A stretch of DNA of 64,000 bases. Origin: Glutinoglossum americanum (lineage: Eukaryota > Ascomycota > Geoglossomycetes > Geoglossales > Geoglossaceae). The DNA lies in NCBI GenBank assembly GCA_020080175.1, contig JAGHQL010000031.1, positions 62,001-126,000 of the forward strand, read 5' to 3'. Positions 46,958-62,390 of the stretch are shown piece by piece. Each line of letters opens with the position of its first letter. The stretch's first letter is position 1. A program made the translations under genes and the position numbers. The notes beneath the pieces were generated by a model, which searched no databases, was not told the DNA's origin, and saw only the letters and a list, made by a program, of their open reading frames with translations.

Positions 46958-47004
46958 TTGCCAAGCAGAATTGCCAAGCAGAGTTGCCAAGCAGAATTAC
47001 CAAG
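46958..47004. repeat. 13-bp tandem repeat, 3.6 copies
   Basis: Unit ttgccaagcagaa; the second copy ends in gag and the last partial copy begins ttacc. Confidence 0.85.
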
Positions 47005-47510
47005 ACCGGTTCTACGTAGTTTACTCGCCCGTCCGAATAGAGACGAGGTGGCTGAGGTCTCGCCGTGTCTCGCTGTGTCTCTCCTATCTGTAAGCGCCTG
47101 CTGCACGCCGACCCAATCACGTTGCCGTCTGGGGTGTCGGACTGCTCGGTGCGGAGGGGCAAACCGTCAAGGCCCGGCGGCTCCATCGCAAGTCAAAACC
47201 CGTTCTCGATATCGCGCTCATTTACTAACCCCAACCTCTTCCTCTCTCTTCGTCCCCCGACTTTGTTTGTGAGACTTGGATTCGAAACCCTCCAGCTGCG
47301 TTCCTGAAACTGCTTGTTATAGTACCCAACTCCCTCTTCCTCTTTGCGGAATCTGTATCTCCACCGCCTCGTCTGCAGCAGCGACTACCCGCGAAAAGCT
47401 GCTCTGCTCGATCTTAACGATATATTCCTAAAAATAACTTCTTTTGCATTAGTCGAACCTGTCGCGTCTCAAGCCCGTGCCTCGTCTCGGACTTCTTCGC
47501 ACGTTTCGCG

Positions 47511-50500
47511 ATGGCCGGCAGTCGTCCACCGCCAGGGAAGAGCAACGATGAACTCTTCCTAAATAAACCTAGCACTGAACCAATTACTCCCACCGTTGGG
47601 CCCTTGAGGATCAACAAGCACAGCTCCACGTCGCCTGAGCCGCGCAGCGGGTCCGCCCAAGGTCAGCATAACGGAGTTGCGCCCCCGACGAGAAAGCAGA
47701 CGTTTCCTCTTCCGCCTGGAGCTTCTAGTTCTCCAAACCCGTTACCGTACCCCGACGACCGCCCTCGCCTGCAGCAGCAGCAGTCGTCGGGTGGCCGTCC
47801 TGGCCAACTGCCATACCCCGATCGTGACAGGGTGCCAACGCCCGAGAGAAAGAAGCAAAGCTCGCCCGCAAACAGCTCTTCCTCTCCGACCGAACCGGCC
47901 ACCTCCCCCCGGGTCGCCCCGGGTCGCGATGCTCAGAAATCTTCGGGGCTAGCGGAAAGGCGAGGGAATGCTCCGAGGCCTCTTCCCGCCTCGCCGGACT
48001 CAGATAACCCTGATCAGGAAGGGTTGTTCGCGAAGGCCCCCCGGCGTCCTTCTCAGGAGGGAGCGCAATCGTCAAATCAGCGTAGACGCCCTTCACAAAC
48101 AGAGATTAATCCGTATCCCGAGTACCACCAGCAATATTGGCCATCACCTGTTATCGGTACCTCCGGTAGTAATTCTCCTGATAAGGCCGCCCCTGCGACC
48201 AGCGGTGGCCTTGTTGCTCCCACTCCGAGCTCTACTGTTAATCGCCTAAGCTCGACAGCATCCACTTCAACAACTCGGGCTCAGCGGGGGTCTCCGCCTC
48301 CACCCGAGACTCCCGTCTCGGTGGTTGGGGATGGGCCTCCCGGTGGAGGCATTGAAGCGCGCTTTGCAGCTGCCGGAATTGCTGGCACTTCTACCCTCAA
48401 TAGTCTCCAAGCCCAAGGGGCTGCTGCATCGCAACGGGCGAACCAGTACCCACCGCCAGTACCACAGCTCGGACAACTAGCGCCAGGACACCCTGCGTAT
48501 CAACAACAACAGCAAGACCCGCCTCAAAGACCTTGGACACCCACAGAACCCCCGGGCAGCCAGCCGTATGGCCCGCCCACCGTCTACCAGGGGCCGGGAG
48601 AGCTGCCCCCTACCGGGCAAGCTCCACAGGGGGCGCAACCAAGCCATGCTGAGCAGCCACCGCGGTCTTCGTCTCAACAGATGCTAGAGCAAGACTTCCA
48701 GAGGATGCAAATGACATCCTCACCACCTCCGGCGTATTCCAGCGTCAGTCCACTCGGTGCGACCGCGCAACAAGGATATCCGCCAGAGAAGAGCCCAACT
48801 CCTGTCGCTGCGGCGGCTGGAGCGACAGCTGCGGGGCTTGGTGCAGCTGTAAGCGTGGTGGGCGCTCCCCCGACTGATCCAGCACATCAAACACACCCAG
48901 CTTTCGCAAACGATCCTAGGCAATCGGCACCTTCTCCACAGCAGGGGCAAGACCCACATCCCCCGCCTCAACAGGCTGCACCCTCAACCTACGACACGCC
49001 ACATGGACCTGCGCAACCAGCATCACCCCCACCGCTCCCAGAAGGATGGATCGCACACCTGGACCCGAACTCAGGACAGTATTACTATATCCACCTACCT
49101 ACTCAATCCACACAGTGGGAGTTTCCCAAAGGGCCAACTCCCCTGAACTTGAGTGAGCCCATTTCGCCTACCTTAAGTACGTATGCGGGACACCCCCTCG
49201 CTTCACCCGGTTTAAGCCAGTTTGGGAAGACGCCACTTGGTTCGCCCGGGTTTGCCCCAATGACTCCTGGGTACTCAGAGAGTATAATGAGCATGAGCAC
49301 TGGGACCACGGCTACTGCAGGCTTTACTGGGCCACCTCCAAGCAGTGGGATGGATATGTATAAGGTCGCCCCCACAAATGGGGTGTATTTTGGACCGTAT
49401 CTGAGATATACCAATATGGATCTGGAAAGAGGGCTTTGGTTAGGTTCAATCATGTTGGTGACGGATGCGCCACAGCCACCAACAATCCATATACATCAGA
49501 GCTTAGATCTCTCCCCTAACCGTAAGTTAGACGCTCAGAACCTAGTTCACACAAAAACTAACGAAAACATGAATAGCCCGGCAGCTCAAAGCAAACCCGG
49601 TCTATACCCACCAGAGATGGGTGTTCTACCGCTACGACATCGACCTTCAAATGGAAGAATCTGGCGGCGCAAAATGGACATATGCAATCACCTCTCACCT
49701 AGGCTGCACTCGGTACGAATTCCTCGTCGCGGGCCGCTATGAGACGAGCTGGCGATTTATTGCACACTCAGGCAATGACTTTTCCTTACATGTCAACGCC
49801 AATGAGCGTAGCCGGTTAGGAGGTGTCGGCTTCATGTGGAAAGACGTTATGCAGAAGCATATCGACTGTGGGGGATTTCATGCGCAGCTTGGGCTTGGTG
49901 ATCAGATATATGCGGACAGGTTGTGGAAAGAAATCCCCTTACTCAAGGAGTGGCTCGGCATGAGCGGGAAAGCAAACAGAAAGAATGCATCGTGGACCGC
50001 AAAACACGAGGAGGATGTCTCGCACGCATACTTTCATTACTACTCAAGCCACTTTGACCAGCCCCACTTGAGGGAGGGTTTTGCCCAAATCCCCCATATT
50101 CTGCAGATCGACGATCATGACATGTGAGTTACCCTCGAATTGGAGCGATCTCCCCATCCATGACTGATGATTGAACCCGCAGCTTCGACGGTTTCGGGTC
50201 TTACCCGGAATATATGCAGTTCTCCAACATGTTCAAGAATATTGGCAGAATAGGCATCGAGATGTATCTCCTTTTCCAGCATCACACGACCCTTGAAATC
50301 CTTCGCAACGTTAGCAACGACCAAGACTTGTTTACCATCACGGGCACCGGTTGGCATTTCGTCAAATACCTCGGACCGGCGGTTGTTGTTGTCGGGCCTG
50401 ATTGCAGATCTGAGCGAAACCCCCATCAAGTTATGGCCGGTCCCACGTATCAAGGACTGTTCCCGAAGGTCGCGATGCTCCCACCTAGTGTGCAGCATTG

Positions 50501-51449
50501 TATATGGATGATTTCGGTCCCGATCGTCTATCCACGTATGGAGGCTGCAGAATCTCTCGCAAATACTGTAGCAACAGGAAAGAAAGCTATGACTGGAGCC
50601 TACAATGTTTTGGGGAAAGTCACAAGTTCAGTCGCGGGAGTTGTGGGAGCTAAGACTGTGGTTGGAGAAGGGTTCAACTCCGTGAAGAAGGCGGTGGGGA
50701 AATCTGGACTAATGGGCGGTATTTTGAGCCCGTTTGGAGAAATTGATATGCTCGATGAATTGAGAGATCAGTGGACCCATGAATCCAAGGTCAGCCCCAC
50801 TAGATGTTGCTCTTCCATGAGTTACGCTAACACCAATCATAGGATCTCGAGCGTACATACCTCATCAGGACCCTGCAGGGCATAGCGCATCAGAAGAGTA
50901 TCCGAATGACTTTTCTCAGCGGAGGTAAGGAGATCTCTACGCAACTTCCAAAACTACCACACGCTAACCCTCTTTGTCCCAAAAACAGATGTAAATTGCT
51001 GCGGTGCAGGCCTTGTGCACGACCCATCCCACCCCTCTGATCACAAAACCATGTATCAAATCATCTCCAGCGCGATCGTTAACGTACCACCGCCATCCTA
51101 CTTGCTCAAGATGCTACACAACAACAAAGTCCTCTATATTCCGCAGAATGGCCAGCGTTCTAACAACAGCGTCTCTGACACAAAAGAGGACATGATGGAG
51201 ATCTTCCTGACGGACGTCAACGGCACCGCCCGTGAAATGAAGAAACTTATGGGCCGTCGCAATTATGCCGCGTTCGTTGCGTTTGATCCCGATCTCGTCG
51301 GCCAGCAATACCAGCAACAGCCGCAGCCGGAACAACACGCCTCAAAGCTGAGTCTAGCGGTCGATTTTATGGTTCAAGGGGATGGTATTTATTCCGTGCC
51401 GATGAAGTATGGTCCGGTGGTTATTCCACGGTTAGAATACGGGGCCTAA
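47511..51449 (+). CDS. WW-domain PhoD-like metallophosphatase
   Basis: Five exons (47511-49521, 49577-50123, 50183-50789, 50843-50924, 50989-51449) give 1235 residues. Residues 1-500 are disordered-looking, rich in Pro, Ser and Gln, with a PPAY motif at 406-409. A WW domain follows: LPEGWIAHLDPNSGQYYY with Trp513, second Trp536 and Pro539. The PhoD-like region starts after YFGPYLRYTNMDLERGLWLGSIMLV and includes LGLGDQIYAD (about 776-785), IDDHDIFDGFGSYPEYMQ (from about 848), GPDCRSERNPHQVM, a helical insert (ATGKKAMTGAYNVLGKVTSSVAGVVGAK) and FLSGDVNCCGAGLVHDPSH (about 1079). The Asp and His residues of the first two metal motifs are present. In SGDVN an Asn stands where classical PhoD has His. 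The first splice gives NPRQLKANPVYTHQRW, continuous with the family. Substrate unknown; the WW domain suggests recruitment to PPxY proteins. Confidence 0.9.
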
Positions 51450-53513
51450 GAAATGGGGTGGCATCGCTTCAAGCAGGTGGTTTACTAGTTGCTCATAGAT
51501 CACAGCGGGTGCCTCCTTCATTTTTCTGGTCAGTCACAATTTTGGCTATTGCGTTGATTTTACACATGAGCAATTCACGCGTCAGATAAGCGAATCCCCA
51601 CGATTTGATGTCCATGTACCAGAATTACACAAGATAGTCCCTTCTATTTCCTTCCCACAGATGCCCACCTCTCGAATACCAAGTGGACCGATTCACAATT
51701 TGCCGAACCCATTCCGCTCCGGTGACGCTAAAAGTAGGGTATAAATGGAGATTGTGGGGTATAAAAACACTCTGTTTTCCGTTCCAACTCACACAAGCGT
51801 TGCACGGTCCTTTCGAGCCCGTACAGCCTAGAGTGCACCATCATATTTTCGAGGACCGAGATCACTGTCCTCAATGCCCCGAGAGCCCTGTGCAACGACG
51901 GCCGGTCTCGTCCGCCACCCATGTAGAAACGGTGAAGTAGCTTATATTCGTTTGAAACATACATCCGATGTGAGGAAAAGGGCTGGATTCAAAGTTAGCC
52001 TCCTGACCCTAGGACCTGATCCGCGCAGAGTGGGGTGAGGTGGGAATGGGGAGCAGTACAAATTCAGGACACTCCTTATTGAAGATCCTGCAAAATTGAC
52101 AACCATATTTATCTCGATCAAGGTCACTACCTCCACCTCCGCCTCCGCAAAGGCAACCAAAGGAGCGACCCTCGAAGCCGCGACTAGGCGAGAACATAGG
52201 CATGGCCGTAGACCCGAGGCGATGAGTGGAGCAAGCAGAGTCCTGAGTTCCTCTAGGAAAGCCCTAAAGTTAAGGCGCCTGTAATTGGAACTAGTAAAAT
52301 CGGTCGTGTATCTAACAATGGAAGTTGTCCGCCTTGTGTGGGAAGATTGCCCTCTCTTATAAAGTACCTCCGGGCCACCATGAAGTGTCATTATTTGCCA
52401 TCCAGCTCCACCTCGCACCACAATGTATAGAGCACCAAGCCCCTCAGCAATGACAGCAGCATGAAGAAAAAGCAAACGCACCAGGTCGTTTATACAATAG
52501 TGGCTTTGGAAACTGGCCGAAGGCCGGGAATTACGGTTATTGAGGGTTAGTCTTCCATCGCTCATATCCTAGCTCGTAAGCATGGTTGAGACTGGAGCAA
52601 ACTTGGAGAGAAAATCACAACGTGATGTCGTTTGTGGACATGTGGGTGCGAGTACATGAACATGTAAGCGCACGGTATACCTAGAGGCAACTAGGGAAAC
52701 TTGGGATATATTAGATAAGAGAGGTGAATTCACTGAATAGCTAAGGAGTTGTTGCGTCGAATGGTCACGCGTGGAAGGTGAGCTGGTAAGACCACACAGA
52801 CTCAGTCGAACGCTAGAAGTGATATCTTCTCTCACCATCGCATGAGAGCGTCAAGGTAAACCCGAGGAAGGCCATGCTAGCCCTACGAGCCTTCGCGAGG
52901 CCCCTCTATCCAGATTTCAAATAACGTCTGACGCTCCCAAACCGTATATCGGTTGGAGTACTTGTCCCAAGAAAGACCTATCAGCCGGTGTATACGCGTT
53001 ACATAATCGCAGGAAAACCTCCTGCAGCTTCCCGCCCAATACCCTGGATTTTCGAGGCGTCAAACAGACAGTCAATGGCCGTATCAAGGTGGAGTTGTAC
53101 CGTGCCTAGGAGACAGGGGCCCGATGTTTGCCGGCCCAGGACTATTTTCAGCTCCGGCTCTCAGACAACGGATGGAAGGCGAGGTGCTCCGCGCTGTTCT
53201 GTGTGGAAGGGCTCCCTCAGATTCCAGCGGATTCGTGTCAGGGTATCTGTATTCTGTCATGAGGCATGTGAATGGCAATGCTTCCGAGTACATTCTCTGA
53301 ATGTTTGTCCGCGGTCAGGTGACGTGAAATTCTTCATGTTGTTGTTTTGCCGTTTCGGGTCTGGGCTGGCCAAGACCACTCAACGCGCGACGCGCTAAGA
53401 CGGACGCGCCAACCACTTCTCTTTTCGCGACTTCTCTAATTTGGTTGACACCTTAGAGTCCTCTCCCTCCGTCACGCCTTCTATCGCTCAGTCACAGCAG
53501 GAACTTCCGGACC
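51450..53513. other. Intergenic with CDC6 upstream region
   Basis: 2.06 kb without a gene I can name. A 207-residue open frame on the minus strand (52565-51942) and an 89-residue one (52838-52569) have no recognised domain. ACGCGT sites lie at 52767-52772 and 52994-52999, and a cluster of CGCG elements at 53383-53429 sits just upstream of CDC6. Confidence 0.5.
53383..53429 (+). promoter_or_regulatory. MCB/SCB-like cluster upstream of CDC6
   Basis: Within 47 bp occur ACGCGC (53383), GACGCGC (53389), GACGCGCC (53403) and TTTCGCG (53423; reverse complement CGCGAAA fits the SCB consensus). They lie 85-131 bp upstream of the CDC6 ATG. In yeasts MBF/SBF bind ACGCGT and CGCGAAA to drive G1/S genes, and fission-yeast cdc18 (the CDC6 orthologue) is a classic MBF target. 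Function here is inference. Confidence 0.5.
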
Positions 53514-55602
53514 ATGGCGTCTTCTGTACTGGGCAAGCGGACGAGAAGCTCAGGCGCATCCGGTATTTCCTTTGAACCTGACAGAGTCCTTCCGGATTTG
53601 AGACTGACTTTGCTTGTGCAGCTTCGATTTCGAGATCTCCGTCACGCGTCAAGCGTCGCTCACAGGTTTCGGTCTGTACCAATGAGAACGAAAATCCTTT
53701 TATCACACGAGTTACAGAGAAAGCAGCTCAGAATGGTGATGTTATGCAAGTGGATGATGTTGAGGACGGGGCACTGTTCAAGTCTCCGGGCAAGGCGCCC
53801 AAAGAGGCGTCTCTACCAGTCAAACATACAATTTCAGGCGCGAGAATCCCTCTCTCCCCAACGAAGATCAATACACACTTCAAGGTCACCAAACCTGCCT
53901 TCGGTAAGTTGTGGCCCCAGTCCAATATTCCTAAGGATATGTACTAACTACACGCACAGACGAGAATACGAAAGTAACATTAATCACATCCCCACAAACA
54001 CCCAGACGCCGAGATGCTCTATCCAAAAAGCAGCCGGTCACACCTCGACACCGCGTCGCTGTCGGCAAACTTTTCACCCCACGGACTCCTCGGACGCCTA
54101 TGACACCAAGATCCACGGTGCCTACCGTCTATGCCGCGGCACGTCAGCTCTTCGTACGCAGCGCGAATCCAGGGAGACTTGTGGGGCGTATTGAGGAACG
54201 AAAAGAACTCAACCATTTTATCCAGACTAGAATCGAGTCAAGCTCGGGGGGTTGCATATACGTGAGCGGGCCACCTGGCACAGGAAAGAGTGCGCTGGTG
54301 ACCGAAATCGCTGGCGGTTACACTGGCCAGGACTTGGTGAAGACTGCATATATCAACTGCATGACTGTGAAGAATTCCGGAGATATCTTCAGCAAATTAG
54401 TAGCGGATCTTTGCGAAGACAGTGATGACTGGGAAGGAGATGAAGCTAGGATACTCCAAGGAATGTTTATACCCAAAAAGACCACTAAGGAAGTTTTCAT
54501 TGTCACTCTGGATGAGATTGACCATCTCCTAACACTGGACATCGAAATCCTGTACACAATCTTCGGGTGGTCGTTACATCGCTCCTCTCGGCTCATCCTC
54601 ATTGGCATTGCGAATGCATTGGACCTTACAGACCGCTGCTTGCCTCGTCTCAAGGCACGCAAACTGAAACCTCAGCTATTGCCTTTCCTTCCTTACACGG
54701 CCCCCCAGATTGCATCTATCATTACTACCCGGCTACAGTCCCTTATACCAGAGCACGATGAACAGAGCGCTACGACTGCGAGCTATATACCATTTCTTCA
54801 TCCAGCGGCCATCCAACTCTGCTCCAAGAAAGTTGCTAGCCAAACTGGTGATCTTCGCAAGGTTTTCGATATTTGCCGCCGTGCAATCGATCTGATTGAG
54901 TCAGAAACAAAGCAGAAGTTCCAAGAGCTTAATGACCAGGCTCTTATGCTTAGTCCATCTAAGTCACCCCTAGTAGAGAACATGAATCTCTCCTCGCCGT
55001 ATTCGACCTCTTCTCCCAAATCTCACCCGCTCTCACAGCAGTCTTCTCTCATGGCGTCATTAGCGAACTTAACCCCAGAAACGGCTCCCCGGGCATCAAT
55101 TGCTCATATCGCGCGCATCTCATCCGCAGCATTTGGGAACGGTTCGGAACAACGATTTAAGTCACTCAACTTGCAGCAGAAGGCCGTCCTTTGCGCACTG
55201 ATAGCACATGAGAAGCGCTCGCGCACAATCGCATCGACCCTACCATCCACACCCTCCAAGGCCGGCAGGAACAACACCGCACCGTCGATCAGGTCGCTCT
55301 TCGAGACATATACATCCTTGTGTAGGAGAGACAATATGTTACACCCGCTGACGAACACCGAGTTCAGAGATGTGATAAGCAGTCTCGAAACGCTATCGCT
55401 GATCACCATCCTTGACTCCGGTAAGGGGGGGAGTTCAGGGTTATTGCGTACTCCGAGTAAGCGGGGAAGGTTAGGTGGCTTTGGAAATGGAGACGAGAGA
55501 AAGGTTGGGAGCTGTGTTGGAGAAGGAGAAGTCGAATCGGCAATAGAGGGAGCTGGGAGCCAGATTCTAAAGGCCCTAATGAGGGATGGGACCTTTGAGT
55601 AG
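53514..55602 (+). CDS. CDC6: DNA replication licensing factor Cdc6/Cdc18
   Basis: AAA+ ATPase that loads the MCM2-7 helicase on ORC-bound origins in G1; nuclear. Three exons (53514-53562, 53622-53903, 53960-55602) give 657 residues. The N-terminal 150 residues are basic, with many CDK-type S/T-P sites (PLSPTK, TSPQTPRR, PVTPRHR, FTPRTPRTPMTPR), as expected for a protein controlled by CDK phosphorylation. The AAA+ domain has LVGRIEERKEL, Walker A GPPGTGKS (214-221), Walker B VTLDEIDHLL (from about 292), sensor GIANALDLTDRCLPRL and the sensor-2 area GDLRKVFDICRRAIDL. The C-terminal winged helix includes LNLQQKAVLCALIAHEKRS, LFETYTSLCRRDNMLHPLTNTEFRDVISSLETLSLI. ORC1 is the alternative, but it would carry an N-terminal BAH domain, which is absent. 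Confidence 0.94.
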
Positions 55603-57030
55603 AAACCTCACAGATCGCTCTGGTGATTGACCAGCAGGAAACCGGTTCGGTGTTTGATTTGTTTGCCGTACGTATGGTATCAGTAAAAAGCCTATACATA
55701 TAGTTAATACCTTCGAAAGAACTAGCCTCCAGAAGTGAAGAGCTCTAGCACCGCTTACAGATGCTAACAAATCAATGATGATGCCAGCTGCCATATTTCT
55801 CGCACCCCCCCCCCCCCGCCGACCCCCCGTCCACACCCTCCCCCACCCCAACCACCATCCCCTCACCATACTCAGTCTACCCCNNNNNNNNNNCCCAAAA
55901 AAAAAAACCCACAAAAAGAAAAGAGCCGGCACCCCCCCCAAAAGCCAAAAAAACAAAAGAGTGGGCCACCCCCCCCCTCTTCCCCCCCCCCCCCCCCCCC
56001 CCCCCCCCGGACTCAATAAAAACTGCCTTCCTACACGTTGGCTAACGTCCGCAAGGCCAATCAACTGTCTCGGTCTCTCCCCTTCTATCGTTAAGGTGCC
56101 CCGATGGCGTATATACTGTCGTGCCAGAGTCAGAGAACGTACTTGACACGGTTCCAAGTCGTCGGGAATCTCAAGGCAACAGTACCGCTTATCGGACCCA
56201 CGAAATGCTCGAAGGATTGACTTGGGCACGAGACTTAGTCACTCTATAGCTCTACGGAAGAACCACGGGCGATTGCTCGAATATCACGACTCCCATTCTA
56301 TATACTCAGATACCGAAGGGTTTTTCACCAGAATACCAAACAAGTCGATGCGCGAAACATTATATGCTAGGACTACCACCATTACATCATAGTGCATATA
56401 CGTTCCTGAAAAACAAAGAGAGGACAGATAAAGAAGTGCTCTTGAAAGATAATTCCACCAATACCGAAGATATGGTGTTTTAATAAACCTTTTTTGCGGT
56501 ACTCGAGAAATTATTTCAAAGAATCAGCTTCACTTTTAAGGGACTTGATATGGTGCTGAACGATTGCCGTAAAGTCGGCGTGATTTTAGCCCTTGATTAT
56601 GCCTGAGATGATAGCTTATTGCAGAACCAAACTGCAACAAAACACCTGATCAGATGATAGGAGATTGGACGATAGAAGTCGGGAGAAATGCGGTGACTCG
56701 ACGGTTGCAGGCCTCAGTCCCTCGCTTAGGCACCAATGGTCCACATTCACTTTTCGGCCCCCGAACACCTGCAGCTTACTTGTGTGCCTGCTTCCGAACT
56801 TCTACAACCATTCACTACCCTACCCAATTGCTTTCCTTTAGACACTTCACCACCTCCGTGGAATCGGTATGGCTGTTTAGCAATCTCACGGCCATCCTTC
56901 TACTTCCCCCCTACACTCTCTTCTTCATATTCTATCAGTAACACTCATTCATACCCGTTCAAGATCGGCCTTTTACACGTTAACACCGCGAAGAACGTCG
57001 GAAGATTCAGCTCTTCGGTACCTCTCTACA
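55603..57030. other. Intergenic with assembly gap
   Basis: 1.43 kb between CDC6 and the kinase gene. The stretch 55800-56010 is poor sequence: long poly(C) and poly(A) runs around ten N. The open frames across it are artefacts of homopolymers. From 56250 to 57030 I see nothing coding. Confidence 0.7.
55884..55893. other. Assembly gap (10 N)
   Basis: Ten N flanked on the left by C-rich sequence and on the right by poly(A) and C runs (a 26-base poly(C) near 55983-56008). The gap size is probably nominal and unknown sequence may be missing. Confidence 0.95.
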
Positions 57031-59361
<2,331 letters not shown>

Positions 59362-60058
59362 TGGTACTTCATTCGAAGTACACTCTAGACGGCATCGGAT
59401 TCTTCAGGCTCTCTTTGTTCGCATCGGCTTTGTTCATAGCATGGTGGGTGGCGAGACAGGCAAGACTTGAATGGCGTTCTACTGCCACTTAAGATCACGC
59501 TTACTCATGATGAACGAATTTTCCTTTTTAAGTCATGGGTGGTGATTTATATAGGTGACAAGATGATGAAGAGAAGATTACCAAAAAGTGATTTTATATT
59601 AGAGGCATTGAAAACAGACTTTGCCAAACACTTCGTACTTTAATAAAAAAAAAGTCCCCAAAGTCATATTTATTTTCCGTTTTGCCCTGCAAGAAATGAG
59701 AGCAGTCGTTTTCTTACTGATAGCTCAAAGCAAATACTTACTTTATTATCACATCTTTTGTCGAGTGGAAGCAGTGAAGGTCAGCAGTTGGTGGGATGCG
59801 GTAAATTACTATAGCGAGTTATATTGTGATCACATGCAGGTTAATAGTCTTCAATATTGTATTTGGGATAGTGGAGAAAGGAGAGATTTTTTTTTTATAT
59901 GTTAAAACATTGCGTGCGTATACCCCTGTCAAAAATAAATAAAATTCGCGAATGTCTACCCCTGAACCTGCTTGCCCCGATGTTTTTAATTTACCCTTCA
60001 ACGACCACCATCACGACCACGAATCCGCAGAGAACCGCAAGAGCAACAATTGTCAACC
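59362..60058. promoter_or_regulatory. Kinase 3' flank and CYP51 promoter
   Basis: 697 bp between two plus-strand genes. A/T-rich in the middle. I looked for tandem repeats of the kind known upstream of some fungal CYP51 genes and see none. The last 60 bp contains repeated ccAccAtcAcgAccAc-like sequence before the start. Confidence 0.5.
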
Positions 60059-61931
<1,873 letters not shown>

Positions 61932-62390
61932 TTTCGTTTCCGATTCGCCTCTCATTCCCCCCTTTGAGCTTCCCAATTATAGGGGAAGGCGAGGGAGATT
62001 AATAGATAATAATCTTTTAGATAAGAGCGCTTCATTTGCGGCTCCCCTGACCTTGTCCACACCTTCCCCTCAGGCGATTCTTTTTTTTTGCTTGACTTGC
62101 TCTGGAAAAATTAGGCGTGGAGCACGACCTAGTAAACGCGAAGTGGGCGCTGCTATTTGTTGTTGCTTGTTGCGGCTGTACAGTTCGGTTTTTTCTTCTC
62201 TTCATCTTGAGTATATGCAGACAAGCATTGGTCGGGGCTTCTCCGAACCGGGGGTAGTCGGCGGGCGGTAAATATATGTAGTTAGAAATGCAGAAATAAT
62301 GCTCTATAAGATTTTGTCACATTTCTATGCTAGGCTACATTTGTATAGGCCTCTTAACATTTATCTATCATATTTTATGGTGTGGGCATA
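61932..62390. other. Intergenic between convergent genes
   Basis: 459 bp between the 3' ends of CYP51 (+) and ADE8 (-). AT-rich near 62270-62390. Nothing recognised. Confidence 0.6.

Larger units (their letters stand above)
46307..47510. promoter_or_regulatory. Bidirectional region with short tandem repeats
   Basis: 1.2 kb between the divergent starts of the PPPY protein and the WW-PhoD protein. Three different short tandem repeats occur within 370 bp (46643-46670, 46816-46871, 46958-47004). The last 250 bp before 47511 is pyrimidine-rich (cctcttcctctctcttcgtccccc). No gene recognised between the two starts. Confidence 0.6.

Noticed and set aside
55576-56229. Minus-strand 217-codon frame across the N gap
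   Set aside because: Translation is poly-Gly and other homopolymer products spanning unknown bases.
59362-60058. Search for CYP51 promoter tandem repeats
   Set aside because: No tandem duplication is visible in this region.
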